Assembly (NCBI GenBank): GCA_032690845.1 | Contig: CM064426.1 | Coordinates: 44,966,508 to 45,030,507, forward strand | Origin: Eleusine coracana subsp. coracana | Taxonomy: Eukaryota > Streptophyta > Magnoliopsida > Poales > Poaceae | DNA: 64,000 nucleotides | Direction: 5' to 3' | Shown: in pieces, positions 21,671 through 32,907 of the stretch | How the letters are laid out: each line of letters starts with the position of its first letter | Position numbering within the stretch: the first letter of the stretch is position 1 | Program-made: the position numbers and the translations under genes | Notes under the pieces: model-generated | Told to the model about the DNA's origin: nothing | Database searches by the model: none | The model's input: only the letters and a program-made list of their open reading frames with translations

Positions 21671-21859
21671 GGCGCGGCGCAATGCGTCCACACGACCAGG
21701 AAGATTCGTATTCTTCCCCTTTTCCGCAGGCGTCACGATGGGGGCTGCCCCCATCCACCTCGATCCGCCCACACAAAAAGGCATCCCCACCTCGCCGCCC
21801 GAATTCATTGTTGATCCCCAACAATAACTCCTCCACGTCTCCGCCACCGCCTCACCACC
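21671..21859 (+). promoter_or_regulatory. Remaining 5' leader of quinolinate synthase
   Basis: Only 189 bp separate the hAT end from the start codon. The stretch begins with the hAT target copy GGCGCGGC, is pyrimidine- and C-rich, and ends CTCACCACC before ATGG, an ideal plant start context. No TATA box is visible, so either transcription starts within this stretch or the promoter is now supplied by the transposon. Confidence 0.55.
21738..21827 (+). CDS. 29-codon upstream ORF in the quinolinate synthase leader
   Basis: ATG at 21738 opens a 29-codon frame ending TAA at 21825-21827, 32 bp before the main start codon. It begins MGAAPIHL and ends FIVDPQQ. It would be translated only if the transcript starts upstream of 21738. 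Whether it has a regulatory role cannot be told from one sequence. Confidence 0.35.
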   Translation: MGAAPIHLDPPTQKGIPTSPPEFIVDPQQ

Positions 21860-24800
21860 ATGGCCGCCGCCGCCTCCCTCTTCGCTCCCGCCGTCACCGC
21901 GAAGCCCGGCCCTGGTGGCGTCCGCGCCGTCGCCCTTCCACCGCCTCCCCCCCGCGCGCTCCGCCTCCGCGGCTCCTTCCCCGCTGTCCGCTGCGCCCAC
22001 TCCACCCCGCCCCTCCCACGCGCCGACGACGATGGCGCCGCCGCCGCGACCCACCCGCGGCTCCGCCTCCGCCGCCTCGCCGAGGAGTTCCGCGCGCTCC
22101 CGTCCGACGCCGACCGCGCGCGCCGCCTCCTTTCCCTCGCCGCCGCGCTCCCGCCGCTCCCGGACGCCGACCGCTCCCCATCCAACCGCGTCATGGGCTG
22201 CGTCGCGCGGGTCTGGCTCGCGTCCCGCGTCGAAGACGGCCGGATGCGGTTCGCCGCCGACTCCGACTCGGACCTCTCGCGCGGGTACTGCGCCTGCCTC
22301 GTCGCCGCCATGGAAGGCGCTACACCCGAGGAGGTGCTCGCGGTCGACCCGGACGACCTCGCGCCCTTTGGCGCCGCGTCGCCGCGGTCCCGGGCCAGCA
22401 CGTGGCACAACGTGCTCGTTGCCATGCAGAAGCGGGCGCGGGCGGCCGTCGCTGCGCGGGAGGGCAGGCGCCCTGGGACCCCGTTCCCCTCGCTCGTCAT
22501 TGGCCGCGACGGCGCCGTCCGCGCGCAGGGAAGCTACGCCGAGGCGCAGGTGAGCTCGCGTTCCCCTGTTCCCTGCCGAATCATGCCTGGTCTGTTTCGT
22601 GGACCGTAGTTACTTTGATTGCTCGTGTCGTTGATCTTCTTGAAAAGACGTGGCTTGTCTCGACAAATCCGGAATTAGCATAACACCAATGTGCATGTGC
22701 TTGTCTGTGTTGCAACATGGCTGGAAACATGTCCTCATGCTCTGATATATAAAATTGACGTGTGGAATCTGCCAAAGATTGGAGTCTTTCCATTTTGCCA
22801 AAGTTGCCCCGAAGAATAAACTTTTTTAAAGATAACCTTTTCTATTGGCGCTTTGCTTTATTCATTTTTATAGAAATGGAGAAAAAGAGCTGACTCAACG
22901 GTCAGCTATGCGTATGGTCAAGATTGGAGACCCAGGGAATGGATTGGTCAGCTAGTGTCAGCATCACCCTCTTGCCTTTTACACTCTGTGTGGTGATTGG
23001 CGTCTTGCTCGGGAATATATTTATTGGGGAATTGTACTCTACCTTTTTAAATACGATTTTCCCTATTTGCACAGTGGCCCACTGAACACTAGGACTAGGA
23101 AGCTTTTATGCGCACTAGGAGCTTATGGGTGTGATTGGTTAGGCGCATGCACCAATCTGAACCGTGTATCTTGGAGCCAGGCTCAGCTGCAAGGTCACTT
23201 TGTTTGGTTGATCGCATCTATTTAGCCTGGCTGTGAGGAGATGTTGTTTGGTTGCTTGCATAATTATCTATTGTGTTAGATCATAAAATAGTAATAAAAT
23301 ACATAAATAATATTTATTTGATTGAAATCTATAACATAATAATTATTATATCATGTGAAATCTTAATTCACTTTTAAATATACTATTATCACTTAAATTA
23401 TGCTAATTATATGTTAATAATGTTATTAACTAGCATTGTCGGTGCACCCCGCTGGTCAGGTCTAGCACAAATGGATTTCAATCTCGTTTTTGCGGAGCCA
23501 GGCTCGGTGCTGTGCATGCGCGGGACATGCCCCAGCAACCGAACAACAGTCGGGTGCATGCGGCCAGCCAGGCTGAGGCCAATGCACCTAACCAATCAGA
23601 CCCTATATTGCTCTCAAGATGCTCTGTAAATTTAAACCCTGGTCAAATTATCACTTTTGCTTGCACAGTGGCCAAGGAAGGCGCATGTTAGGGCGGCGGC
23701 GCGGCCAGGCAAGCAAAGCGAGCTAGTGCTTGCCTTGCATGCTGTTTTGCTTGCTTTTAGCAGGTGCATGCAGCTGCTTGCTTGCTTGTTCGCTCGTTGA
23801 TTGCACACGCTCGAGCATGGCTGTGCGGTGAGGAGCATGAGTACCAATCCGTGGAGGACGCTCTAATGGTGTTTGATGAAATGCTAAAAAGAGCCTGCCA
23901 TGTCAATTGACAGAATTATAAAGATGCCGTCCATCCCATTCCTTGTCCATCCCAGCTAACAAACATAAAACAGGGATGGTCCCATCCTTCGAAACATTCT
24001 CTCCGCAAGCCCAGAATGACACAGGAAAAGATACAGAGGGAGTAGAGACTGGAGGGTGTAATTCTGATCTTGTGTCTATTGCCTCTAAATAGAGGGTACA
24101 GACCTGGAGAATACTATCACGCCTTGCCTAATGTATCAAGACCCCTTTTCCTAAATTATTAAACCAGGTATCCTAGGACTCAAACTTCCTAATCTTGATA
24201 GATGGAATGGACGGGGCCAGTCCCTGCCCTACAGTTTATCGCTGCTGGGTTCAGCTGGTGGCCTTGGTCATTCAACAAATGCTTTGTCTGGCTCCAAATC
24301 TGATGATGAATGTTAAACGAAATTGTGTTAAATATCAGGTCATGTTTGGTGTGCACCTTGATTTCTGCATGAAATAACTTTCAATGTTTAATCATTAAAT
24401 TGCAGGCGATGTTTTTATCTCCCAATGAATCCAAGATTTCAGAGCTTGTGAGTGCCCTTGCAAACAAAAAAATTGGGGTTGTTGCTCACTTCTATATGGA
24501 TCCTGAGGTGCAAGGCATACTAACTGCTGCAAAGAAACTGTGGCCCCATATCCATATATCCGACTCATTGGTTATGGCAGATAGTGCTGTTAAAATGGCT
24601 GAGGCTGGATGCGACTATATTACAGTACTAGGTGTTGACTTCATGTCAGAAAATGTTCGTGCAATACTTGACCAGGCAGGATTTAACAAGGTAGTTTATT
24701 TAAATTGTTTCTTACGTACATAAAGTGTCATCTCCATTTACTACTGACAAAATCCAATCCAGTTGGCGACATTAGATTTCTTTATGCATTTTGTTATAAT

Positions 24801-27800
24801 GACGAAAGTATCACATTGTGGTCCTTGTACGATATTGTCTTGGGCATATATTTCCCTGGACTTGATATTATCCAGTGGTTATATTGCCATTGTTATACAC
24901 TGCCTTTGTTATGGTATAGCTCAAACAATGCAGAATAAACCTTGTCTGATTCAGTTAACACTATTGCACTAGCACATATATCATTAGTGAACTAGCATTA
25001 TGAGTTAGCGGGATTTTTGTCAGGAAGTAGGTTTTGCAGTGAACAGATACTTTTAGACTGATTGAGCAAGCTTTTGATATAATCATGTAAAATATGTAGT
25101 AATAAATGTATTAATAGAAGGTGTTAACTCACAACCATACCCCTGGAGCAGAGCACATGAACTTCTATACTTGAAAATTGATCATAGCTCGAGTCATTGG
25201 TTCTTTTTATATTGATTTTGCTTTGTAACTACGAGCAACGCGTACCAACATAAGCATGTTCAGAATATCCACTATTTTCATATATGGCTATATATCATCG
25301 ACACCTGCTGATTCATATGGATTCGCAGGTTGGTGTTTATAGAATGTCTAGTGAAGAAATTGGATGTTCCTTAGCAGATGCTGCTTCAAGTTCTGAATAT
25401 ACTCTTTTTTTGCAAGAAGCATCAAAATCTCATCCTTCTCTACATGTTATTTACATCAACACTTCTTTGGAGACAAAAGCTCATGCTCATGAACTTATTC
25501 CTACAATAACATGTACCTCTTCCAATGTTGTCCCAACTATATTACAGGTAAACGATCTTCTTCTCGTAATATTTATTGAGTTGAGCATTTATTCTCCTTT
25601 GGGATGGACTTAATTTCAAACTTTCGCTAGTGTGATCTTAGTTTTTACTTTATTTGTGCTTGTAATTTGGCTTCCTTGACCATCTGTCTTTCAGGCATTT
25701 GCCCAAATACCAGATATTAATGTCTGGTATGGTCCTGATTCATATATGGGTGCAAACATAGCAGATCTGTTCCAAAGAATGGCTACCATGTCGGATGAAG
25801 AAATTGCAGTAATACATCCAGATCACAACAGAAAATCTATAAGTTCATTATTGCCACGTCTGCACTATTACCAGGTCTCTATGATTGTTTCTTTCTTCTG
25901 TTTCTGACAGTTTATACTCATTTAAATAAAGTATGCTAATTGTATTCTGCAAGTGTAATGTTAATCTAATTTTAACTGCTATATCAAAATTCAAACTTAT
26001 ATATACGAAAGTTAAAACAGTATCATATTTCAAGAATTTAGTTCTTCATTAAGTATTTTAAAAGCTTTCATTTTTTTTTCCAAAAATTATGCTTTGAATA
26101 AAATAACTGACTATAATACTTTTTTGTTTATTTCTCATGACCTCCAGATACTTCCTTGTTTATACTGTATGTTCAATTGATATCAAATTTATTGTTATGT
26201 AATACAGTGAAGTGCAGAAAATTGTTTTTATTTGCAATATGTGTAAATGGTGTGTGAAGAGTGCACGTGGATAATCACACACTACCCGCTAAATGTCAGG
26301 CACCGCTAAGACAACATGGTTCAATAGTCTAAAGTAGACATAGGTGAGACTTCTGCCCTTCCCAGCAATTTGGCCGACGTGGCCACCTCCACACTACGAC
26401 ACGTCACCTCTTGCTGGCGTGGATGCCTTTCTGAAGGAGTTTTAAATACACGTATGCACGATGCCATCTCGGCACCCTATCCACGTCGGCCGACGTTTCA
26501 AACATGATTGCGGTGCCTTCTTCTCATGTTGATGTTACCCAGGTCCTTCCAATGTAACTCCGAGTCTAACTATATCAATAAGCTAGAAAAGAGAAAAGAA
26601 AGTTAGTCATGATTTATATGCTTCAAATAAGTAAATGAATAAATCGAGTAGTTAATATGTATTAAAAAAATGTTGGGAAACTACAAAGACAATGATGTAT
26701 ATGACCAATTTTGTACACTGATCATGCATATCATTTGAATAGAGGGACTTTTAAAAATCCTATATGCTATATGAAAAGAAACAGAGGGAGTATATGGCTG
26801 TATTTCCTTTCATGATTTGCTTGTTACTAAGTTTCCATTGGATTTTACTATTTCCAGTTTGCCCATTAGTAAAGTTGTATATTGATGCAGGATGGTAATT
26901 GTGTTGTTCATGACATGTTTGGTCATGAAATCGTGGAGAAAATAAAAGAGCAATATTGTGACGCATTTCTAACAGCACACTTTGAGGTTCCTGGAGAAAT
27001 GTTCTCTTTGGCAATTGAAGCAAAAAAGAGGGGAATGGGAGTTGTTGGATCCACTCAGAACATCTTGGATTTCATTAGGAATCATCTGAAGGGAACTTTG
27101 GACAGGAATGTCGATGAGCATCTTCAGTTTGTGTTAGGAACAGAGTCAGGGATGATCACTTCTATTGTTGCTGCCGTCCGTGAATTGTTTGATTCGTATA
27201 ATTCATCTCAAGAGAGAGCAAACATTGAAGTAGAAATTGTATTCCCAGTTTCTTCGGATGTAGTTTCTAAGACATCAATCAAAGGCTCCCATCATCTTGG
27301 TTCATCAAGAGCCAGTGATCTGGAAAATCTTACCGTTGTACCTGGTGTGACTTCTTCTGAAGGTTGCTCTATCCATGGTGGATGTGCATCGTGCCCCTAC
27401 ATGAAGGTTAGTGTTGCCTTTCTATTTTTGGGGATAACTGGTTATCATATCTGCTGTTTATACTGTAGTCATGCCATTGGCAAAATTTTATTTTATATAT
27501 GAAATATTATTTTTCTGTGTCATTTGTTTATGCATTAAGGCCTTGTTCGGTTTGGCCGGAACGGGCCGGAATGAAGCCCGTTCCGGCTTGATTTGGCCCC
27601 ATTTTGATTCTGGCCCGTTGCAAAATTGTTCGTTTAAAAACTGGCAGGGAATGAAATCCGGTCTGTTTTGTTGATTTTGTAAGCTTCATGGACCGGATTG
27701 AATCTTTATCTCTTGAGGTCCGGAATGAAAACAGCCGGGTTACTGATTCCCAGCCCAGGACAATTCTTGGGCCTATTTCAATCCCACAGAACCGAACAAG

Positions 27801-30235
27801 GCCTAAAGTGGAAACCATAGTCATCGTTATTATGGTCCAAAATAATGATACATCCACATGAACTGAATTACTCCTCCCCCCCTCCCCACCACACCCTCCC
27901 CCTCTCCACACCCCCTCTCTTTTCTTCTTTTCCTTCTTATTTCTTGTTTGTTTGTCCTTATACTTTGGTTCTTCGGTTTCATCTCTAGCCTACCCAAAAC
28001 TTGCTTGGGATTAAAGGCTTTGTTGTTGTTATATAAAAATGAAGATACATTCAAGACCTTTTCCTTATGGATTAACTATTTTTGGGCATATATTTGATTA
28101 ATAGTATATTCTTTTTGAACCATTCTAGTTGTGCCAGGAGTGCTGATTTGACTTTTATTTTTGTTGTAGTCTCACTAATATTTCTGTGATGTGTATAGTG
28201 TTCCACTCTCAACATTGTGTCAGTTGTACTGTATTTCCTGATGGATACTACTACATTGTCTGCAGATGAATTCTTTGGGATCCCTACTTAAAGTTTGCCA
28301 TCAGCTTCCCGATAAAGGTAACAGGTTATCTGTATATCAGGCTAGTCGGTTTAATGTTAAGACTCCTCTTGGAAAATCAGTTGCAGAGGTTGGGTGTGAA
28401 CCTATTTTGCATATGAGGAATTTTCAGGTATGCCACCCTATTGCTCTTTATCTTGAGTTCTTAATGCTGAATTAGCATGATTCCTTCTAGTTCTGCAGTG
28501 TGGCATCACTGGTTTACATCTAGAGACTTATCTTGCTATAGTTTCATTACTATCTCCCATATCAACTTTAGTGAAATGTTGAAATAAATGAACTTCAAAA
28601 GAAATGTGGATTATATATGTGGAAAATGTATTGTGGTTGTGGTGCTAAACTAAATAATTTATACCATTGCAAGTGGTGCTGTCAAAAAGAACAAAAAATG
28701 AGTTAAAGGATATAATAGAGATTAGAATTGGATAGTATTGCTATTCACGGCCTGGTGGTAAAGAGTCATCCGGTTGGAGAGCACCCACCTAACCCTGGTG
28801 ACCGCATCTCATTATGTGGCTGTGTACCCACCTCCCTGGTGCAGGTGGTCCTAGGCTGTCACTTGTAGTGTACATGCATTCGTGATGCCTGTGTTGAATC
28901 CTGGTCGAGTTGTTTTTTTTTACGAGTTTGAGCCTGCTCCAAAGCTTGTGAGTTTCAATGGACATAAGCTTGAACCGAGCTTAACAACAACAACAACAAA
29001 GCCTTTTTACCCCAAGCAAGTTGGGGTAGGCTAGAGATGAAACCATGGGAACCTAAAAAAGAAGAGACAAATGAACAAAAGCCAAAATAAAGAGAAGAAG
29101 AAGGGAAAAAAAAGAGACAAAAATAAAAGGAACAAATGCCAAAAGAAAGAAGAAACGAGTAAGCAAGAAGGAAGGAAAAAAAAAAGATCACGGTTCCGGC
29201 ACATCTATTGCTAGTCTCCAAGCGCTCCAATCCATAGCTAGCTCCTTAGGGATATCCCACGCCTTCAGGTCTCTCTTAACCGACTCGTCCCAAGTCAAGT
29301 TAAGTTAGGTTGGCCTCTACCTCTCTTAACATTAGCATCTCTCTTTAGAACCCCACTACGCACCGGCGCCTCCGGAGGTTAATAGAGCGAAACCTCCGTT
29401 TTGGATTTTGTGGCGCCAACTATATGAGCTAAATGCATGTTACCAACCTTACTCAAACCGGGCTTGCTTACTTGAGCCCAAGCTATGAGGGCTTTGTCAT
29501 CCCATCATCAATGACTAAATACAGAAACCATTGCTTTATAATTGGTTGAGCTTTTACTCAAAGAAGACCTGAAATGAACTTGAACATCAATTGAGCCAAG
29601 CTCCAAGTTTAAGCTCTAATTCAGGCTTGGCCAAGCACATGTACTTTCTAAAGCTATCGCCTTGACTTATTTGACAGCCCTAGCGCCAATTTTATATGGC
29701 CTAAAGTCATAGACTAGCTTCTAGTCATATGGTGTTAGGATACAGCTTTCAGTCAAAAAATAAGATAAACATTCTGGCCTCAAATGAAGATTTCTTATGT
29801 TGTGTAGAGTTTTGTGCATTCATGCTGGTATAATCTGATTTTGGACCTTTTCTTATACGCACTGACATGCAGTCGTGTGCTTCTTTTAACCTGCATTATT
29901 CCAAGAAATAACAATATAAGACATGTAATTTTTTTCACAGTTACATGTATTTGTTAAGTTTATTGTACCTTTCAAACTGTAGACTTGATTACTTCATCTG
30001 CTATTCTCTTTTATCGTTCCTCACCGTTCTTTCTCAAATTAATTTGTAATAGCTATGCTGGCTAAATACTTATTTGCCTGAGTTAGTTTTGCATTTTCGT
30101 TCATGTGCCAACTCTACTACTATTGTTAACTTTGTTCGTCTTTATGTGACTTTGTGCATGTTTCAGGCAACAAAGAGGTTGTCCGAGCAGCTTGTGAACC
30201 AGGTTATCCATGGTAATGGAGAGGAACCGTCGTGA
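21860..30235 (+). CDS. QS: Quinolinate synthase, plastid type (SufE-NadA fusion), seven exons
   Basis: Condenses iminoaspartate with dihydroxyacetone phosphate to quinolinate in plastid NAD synthesis, using a [4Fe-4S] cluster. Exons: 21860-22549, 24406-24690, 25329-25547, 25695-25874, 26891-27406, 28266-28427, 30167-30235. All introns are GT-AG and phase 0; the product is 706 residues, near the size of the Arabidopsis protein. Residues 1 to about 50 look like a transit peptide. Residues about 66-230 are a SufE domain with its cysteine at 114 (VMGCVARVWL). NadA follows from 231. By alignment with bacterial NadA the cluster ligands should be Cys338 (IGCSLAD), Cys462 (NCVVHDMF) and Cys626 in GGCASCPYM. 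Other family segments are HFYMDPEVQ, GSTQNILDFI and GTESGMI. No stop or frameshift is seen. The start is chosen by its CCACCATGG context and the transit peptide. Confidence 0.93.
23127..23603. mobile_element. MITE-like element in intron 1 of the quinolinate synthase gene
   Basis: Left end GGGTGTGATTGGTTAGGCGC and right end, on the minus strand, GGGTCTGATTGGTTAGGTGC form terminal inverted repeats. TAT flanks both sides. The 477-bp interior has no ORF of note. Terminal sequence is of the kind seen in grass PIF/Harbinger-type MITEs, but the superfamily is uncertain. Confidence 0.6.
26690..26795. repeat. Possible Stowaway-like end in intron 4
   Basis: ACAGAGGGAGTA at about 26781-26792 is the typical edge of a grass Stowaway MITE, but the matching left end is not recognisable. 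Treated as a degraded remnant. The remainder of intron 4 shows nothing else I recognise. Confidence 0.25.
27539..27803. mobile_element. Tourist-type MITE in intron 5
   Basis: Terminal inverted repeats GGCCTTGTTCGGTT and AACCGAACAAGGCC enclose 265 bp and are flanked by TAA on both sides (27536-27538, 27804-27806). This end sequence and a 3-bp TAA duplication define Tourist/PIF-Harbinger MITEs. It is non-coding and lies 132 bp after the exon 5 donor. Confidence 0.85.
27840..28030 (+). mobile_element. 3' end fragment of an RTE-type LINE in intron 5
   Basis: The closing segment with CTAGCC, TTGCTTGGG and a (TTG)n-like tail matches, in direct orientation, the end of the minus-strand fragment at 28983-29430. 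It is preceded by a C- and T-rich stretch. Grass RTE LINEs end in TTG repeats. Left border uncertain. Confidence 0.5.
28744..28920 (+). mobile_element. SINE-like tRNA-derived fragment in intron 6
   Basis: CCTGGTGGTAAAGAG at the start resembles an RNA polymerase III A box, a B-box-like ACCCTGGTGACCGC follows 30-40 bases on, and the segment ends in a T run (28911-28920). This layout is that of Au-like plant SINEs. No target duplication was found, so the call is tentative. Confidence 0.35.
28983..29430 (-). mobile_element. RTE-type LINE, 3' fragment with polyprotein C-terminus, in intron 6
   Basis: Read on the minus strand, the frame before a stop at 29188-29190 gives the conserved RTE C-terminus (IPKELAMDWSAWRLAIDVPE). 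A non-coding tail and a (TTG)n terminus at 28983-29000 follow. The rest of the LINE upstream of about 29430 is missing. A 91-residue ORF on this strand is in another frame and is not real. Confidence 0.75.
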
Positions 30236-31072
30236 TGGTCGTACTTTAGTAATCATTATGTGTTTCTCGTGTACCTGAGCTGAATGCCAGCTGAGTTCGC
30301 CTGGGGTCTGGAGAGTACACTACCCAATTTTGTAGCCTATATGGGGTTTCCATGTTTGTTGTTATATTTTCTTTTAGAGTAACATAACCAGAGTATGCAG
30401 GATGCAGATATAAACCGAGTGGAAAATAATGTTCGGAGTCGGAATGTTATTTCCTGTATGTGTAGGTTTCAGATGTTGCAGATACAAACAAATACTACAT
30501 GATCGCGCTATAATTATTTTTTAGATAATTATACGGGATAAATGTAACAGATTTGGATGGAACATCATTTATGCTGTTGTATAGTTTTGTAAGAGGCATT
30601 TGGATCTCATGTCATATCTCAGGGACACCGTTTTGTTTTTCTGTTCCGTTATCCTCTTAATTGAGTGGCTCTCAAATTATGTATTGGAGACTCATACATA
30701 CTGTTAAAAGTAAAAATTAGTATTTTATCCCCCTTCCCCCACCCTCTGGTTTTTAATTATTGGTGCAGCTAGGATATCTTTTTTAAGTCAACAATGAACT
30801 AGTCCTAGCGTAAAAGAATGAGAAGTGTTGTGAATCTATATGGTGGATTATTAATTGTCATATACTATGGATTATAGTGTGAACATGTTAATGACTTGGT
30901 CTCTACTGTTTCTCTTACTATAAATTGTATTCATTATCATTAATAACGAACAATCATTCCATTATCTCTAAGTCCTAATTGTCTCTATAATTTGTACTCT
31001 TAATATGTTATCAATCACGTGCTCTACTAATGGAGCGGTTGGCCAAGAACTCATTGGGAGTACGAAGAACAA
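30236..31072 (+). other. 3' UTR and downstream spacer of quinolinate synthase
   Basis: AT-rich, with no ORF of note and no recognised repeat. It contains the 3' UTR, whose end cannot be fixed from sequence. From 31073 retrotransposon sequence begins. Confidence 0.5.
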
Positions 31073-31365
31073 GAGTGACTTGCTAATCGCAATGACTAGC
31101 AACAAACTAGTGACTTGCTAATCGCAATGACTAGCAACAAACTAGGAACAAGGCATGTATCACTTGATCTAATCATGCCCGTAGAGAAATTCTGCATCTC
31201 TTTTTTTGGAACCGGAGGGTTCCTGACGACCCAAAACACGCCTGTAGCTGAGAGCTACAGCTCGACACTCATCTGTCATTTCTTGAAGTTCACTCCAGTG
31301 AACTTCTTAGGTTTCAATGCATCAGCAAAACGAGCCATCACTAAACACCTATCAGATTATTGGAT
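31073..31365 (-). mobile_element. Scrambled copia remnant (LTR piece joined to gag start)
   Basis: 31145-31172 matches the interior of the copia LTR (43760-43800), and 31173-31365 matches the start of copia gag and the region next to its 5' LTR (43395-43582). They meet at ATG followed by a GTAGAGAA-like word. A 35-bp segment at about 31075-31109 is repeated in tandem at 31110-31144. The piece adjoins the LTR at 31366, so that LTR has gag-side sequence beyond its outer end. Confidence 0.6.
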
Positions 31366-32361
31366 TGTTGGAAATAACAGCAGTTTAGTGATGATAAGTA
31401 TAATTCCAGTGAGTACAAATATTAGAGAAATTACACATTATCTAGGCACGCAAGACATCATAAAGGCTCCTATCTCAATTACATGTACTACTGGATCATT
31501 AGATATAAACAGGGAACACACTAATCATAGTGACTAGCAACAACTTAAGAACAAGGTCTAGATCATTCAATCTAATCATGGAGAAGATGTTCAAGGGTGA
31601 CTTAAGAGGGAAGCATTCTGGCGATGGTCGTTGTAGAGTCTGATCCATCAATAAAGAAAGCGATGCAGATGTAGACGATCGATCGACGAAGAGGATGCGA
31701 ATCAGATCACCAGCAAGCAATCGCAATGACGCTTTCCAAAAACCTGATATGTCCTCTACCCTGTGAAAGGACACGAGGAGACGTAGGCTTCGTAGACCTG
31801 CTCTCCCGGCACCGATGGCACGTCGGCGGCGGGACGGGGAAGACGATACGGCAGCACAGTAGCAAATGGCGAGAGAGGCAAAAAAAAGCGTGTGTCTGTA
31901 GAGGTGATGTCTCGTCATATATATACACAACGATAGCATATTTATGGTAATTAATCCATAATTAAGCATACACATTAATCACCATTAAGAGAGATTAATT
32001 GCTTACCATATTTGATCAGCACAATCATCTCTTTCATAACAAAAAATCTGAGTAGCAAAAGGAAGTTGCGACCCTGCACACCCAAGGCTCGGATTTTTCT
32101 AGACCATACACGCGCATGTCATGCACCCGTGCCCTTCGCCCCGCCCGACGAGGCGAGGCGAGGCGAGCGAGCGCGCATGTGTTCTTCCTCTTCTCTCCTA
32201 CTAGTTTAACTAGGTGGAAACAACTCAAGTATTTAAGTTATTCTTCTCCTCCCTAGACTAGCATTATGGGACTAAAGTCCCCCATCATGTCATGCATGTG
32301 CAGATAGGATTTTGAGATTTATTGGAATTATTAATTTATGCTACAATAAAAACTTCTAACA
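31366..32361 (-). repeat. Copia 3' LTR
   Basis: On the minus strand it begins TGTTAGAAGTTTT after a purine-rich GGTGGAGGAT tract and ends TTCCAACA. Length 996 bp; partner at 43583-44597. ORFs in it on either strand are not supported as genes. Confidence 0.8.
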
Positions 32362-32907
32362 ATCCTCCACCAGATCCCAGAGGCTCATGTTGTTTTATCC
32401 ATCATACCAAGGTACTATTGATATACCAGTGTTTCGTGGAGACCGGTGAAGGTTGAACATCCACCTAAAGCTACAAGCTACACTCATCCACAACTGTGCA
32501 ATGGACTATGCTTTGAATTGATAGTTTGGTGTGAACAAGTTTCAAACCTTGACTGATACTTGGCCGTCAAGAGTCTACCCCATGAGTGGAGCATATAAGT
32601 GATACCCTGTCTTACTTCATGAGTTTATTAAAGAATTCTGATTCTTATAGACCGCAACTAACGATCAAGTTCACATAGGTGTGTTCTTGCAAGATATTCT
32701 ATAGGATAGTATCTTGCTCATAAAAAAGAGCCTCAGAACATATTAAGACAAAGTCAACCTACCTTGCAAATATGAGAGCACTGCATCTCCAACAGAGTGG
32801 GTTAAGAGTATTGATTATACTCTCTAGTTAACTAACAATTTGTTCTTCCCAGGTCCTAATTCACGGGATCTCCGATCACATACGTTGGGTTGCCACTGTA
32901 GTGTAAC

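Noticed and set aside
21665..22500. Long antisense and alternative-frame ORFs (up to 348 residues) over exon 1 of quinolinate synthase
   Set aside because: High GC content suppresses stop codons in every frame. Only the frame from 21860 matches a known protein and ends at a proper splice donor.
24033..24046. Second Stowaway edge (ACAGAGGGAGTA) in intron 1
   Set aside because: A single short motif without a partner end; not enough for an element call.
28955..29230. 91-residue phenylalanine-rich ORF
   Set aside because: Wrong frame over the tail of an RTE LINE fragment.
31115..31537. 140-residue ORF at 31115
   Set aside because: It runs across LTR, gag remnant and LTR in antisense and is a chimera of transposon pieces.
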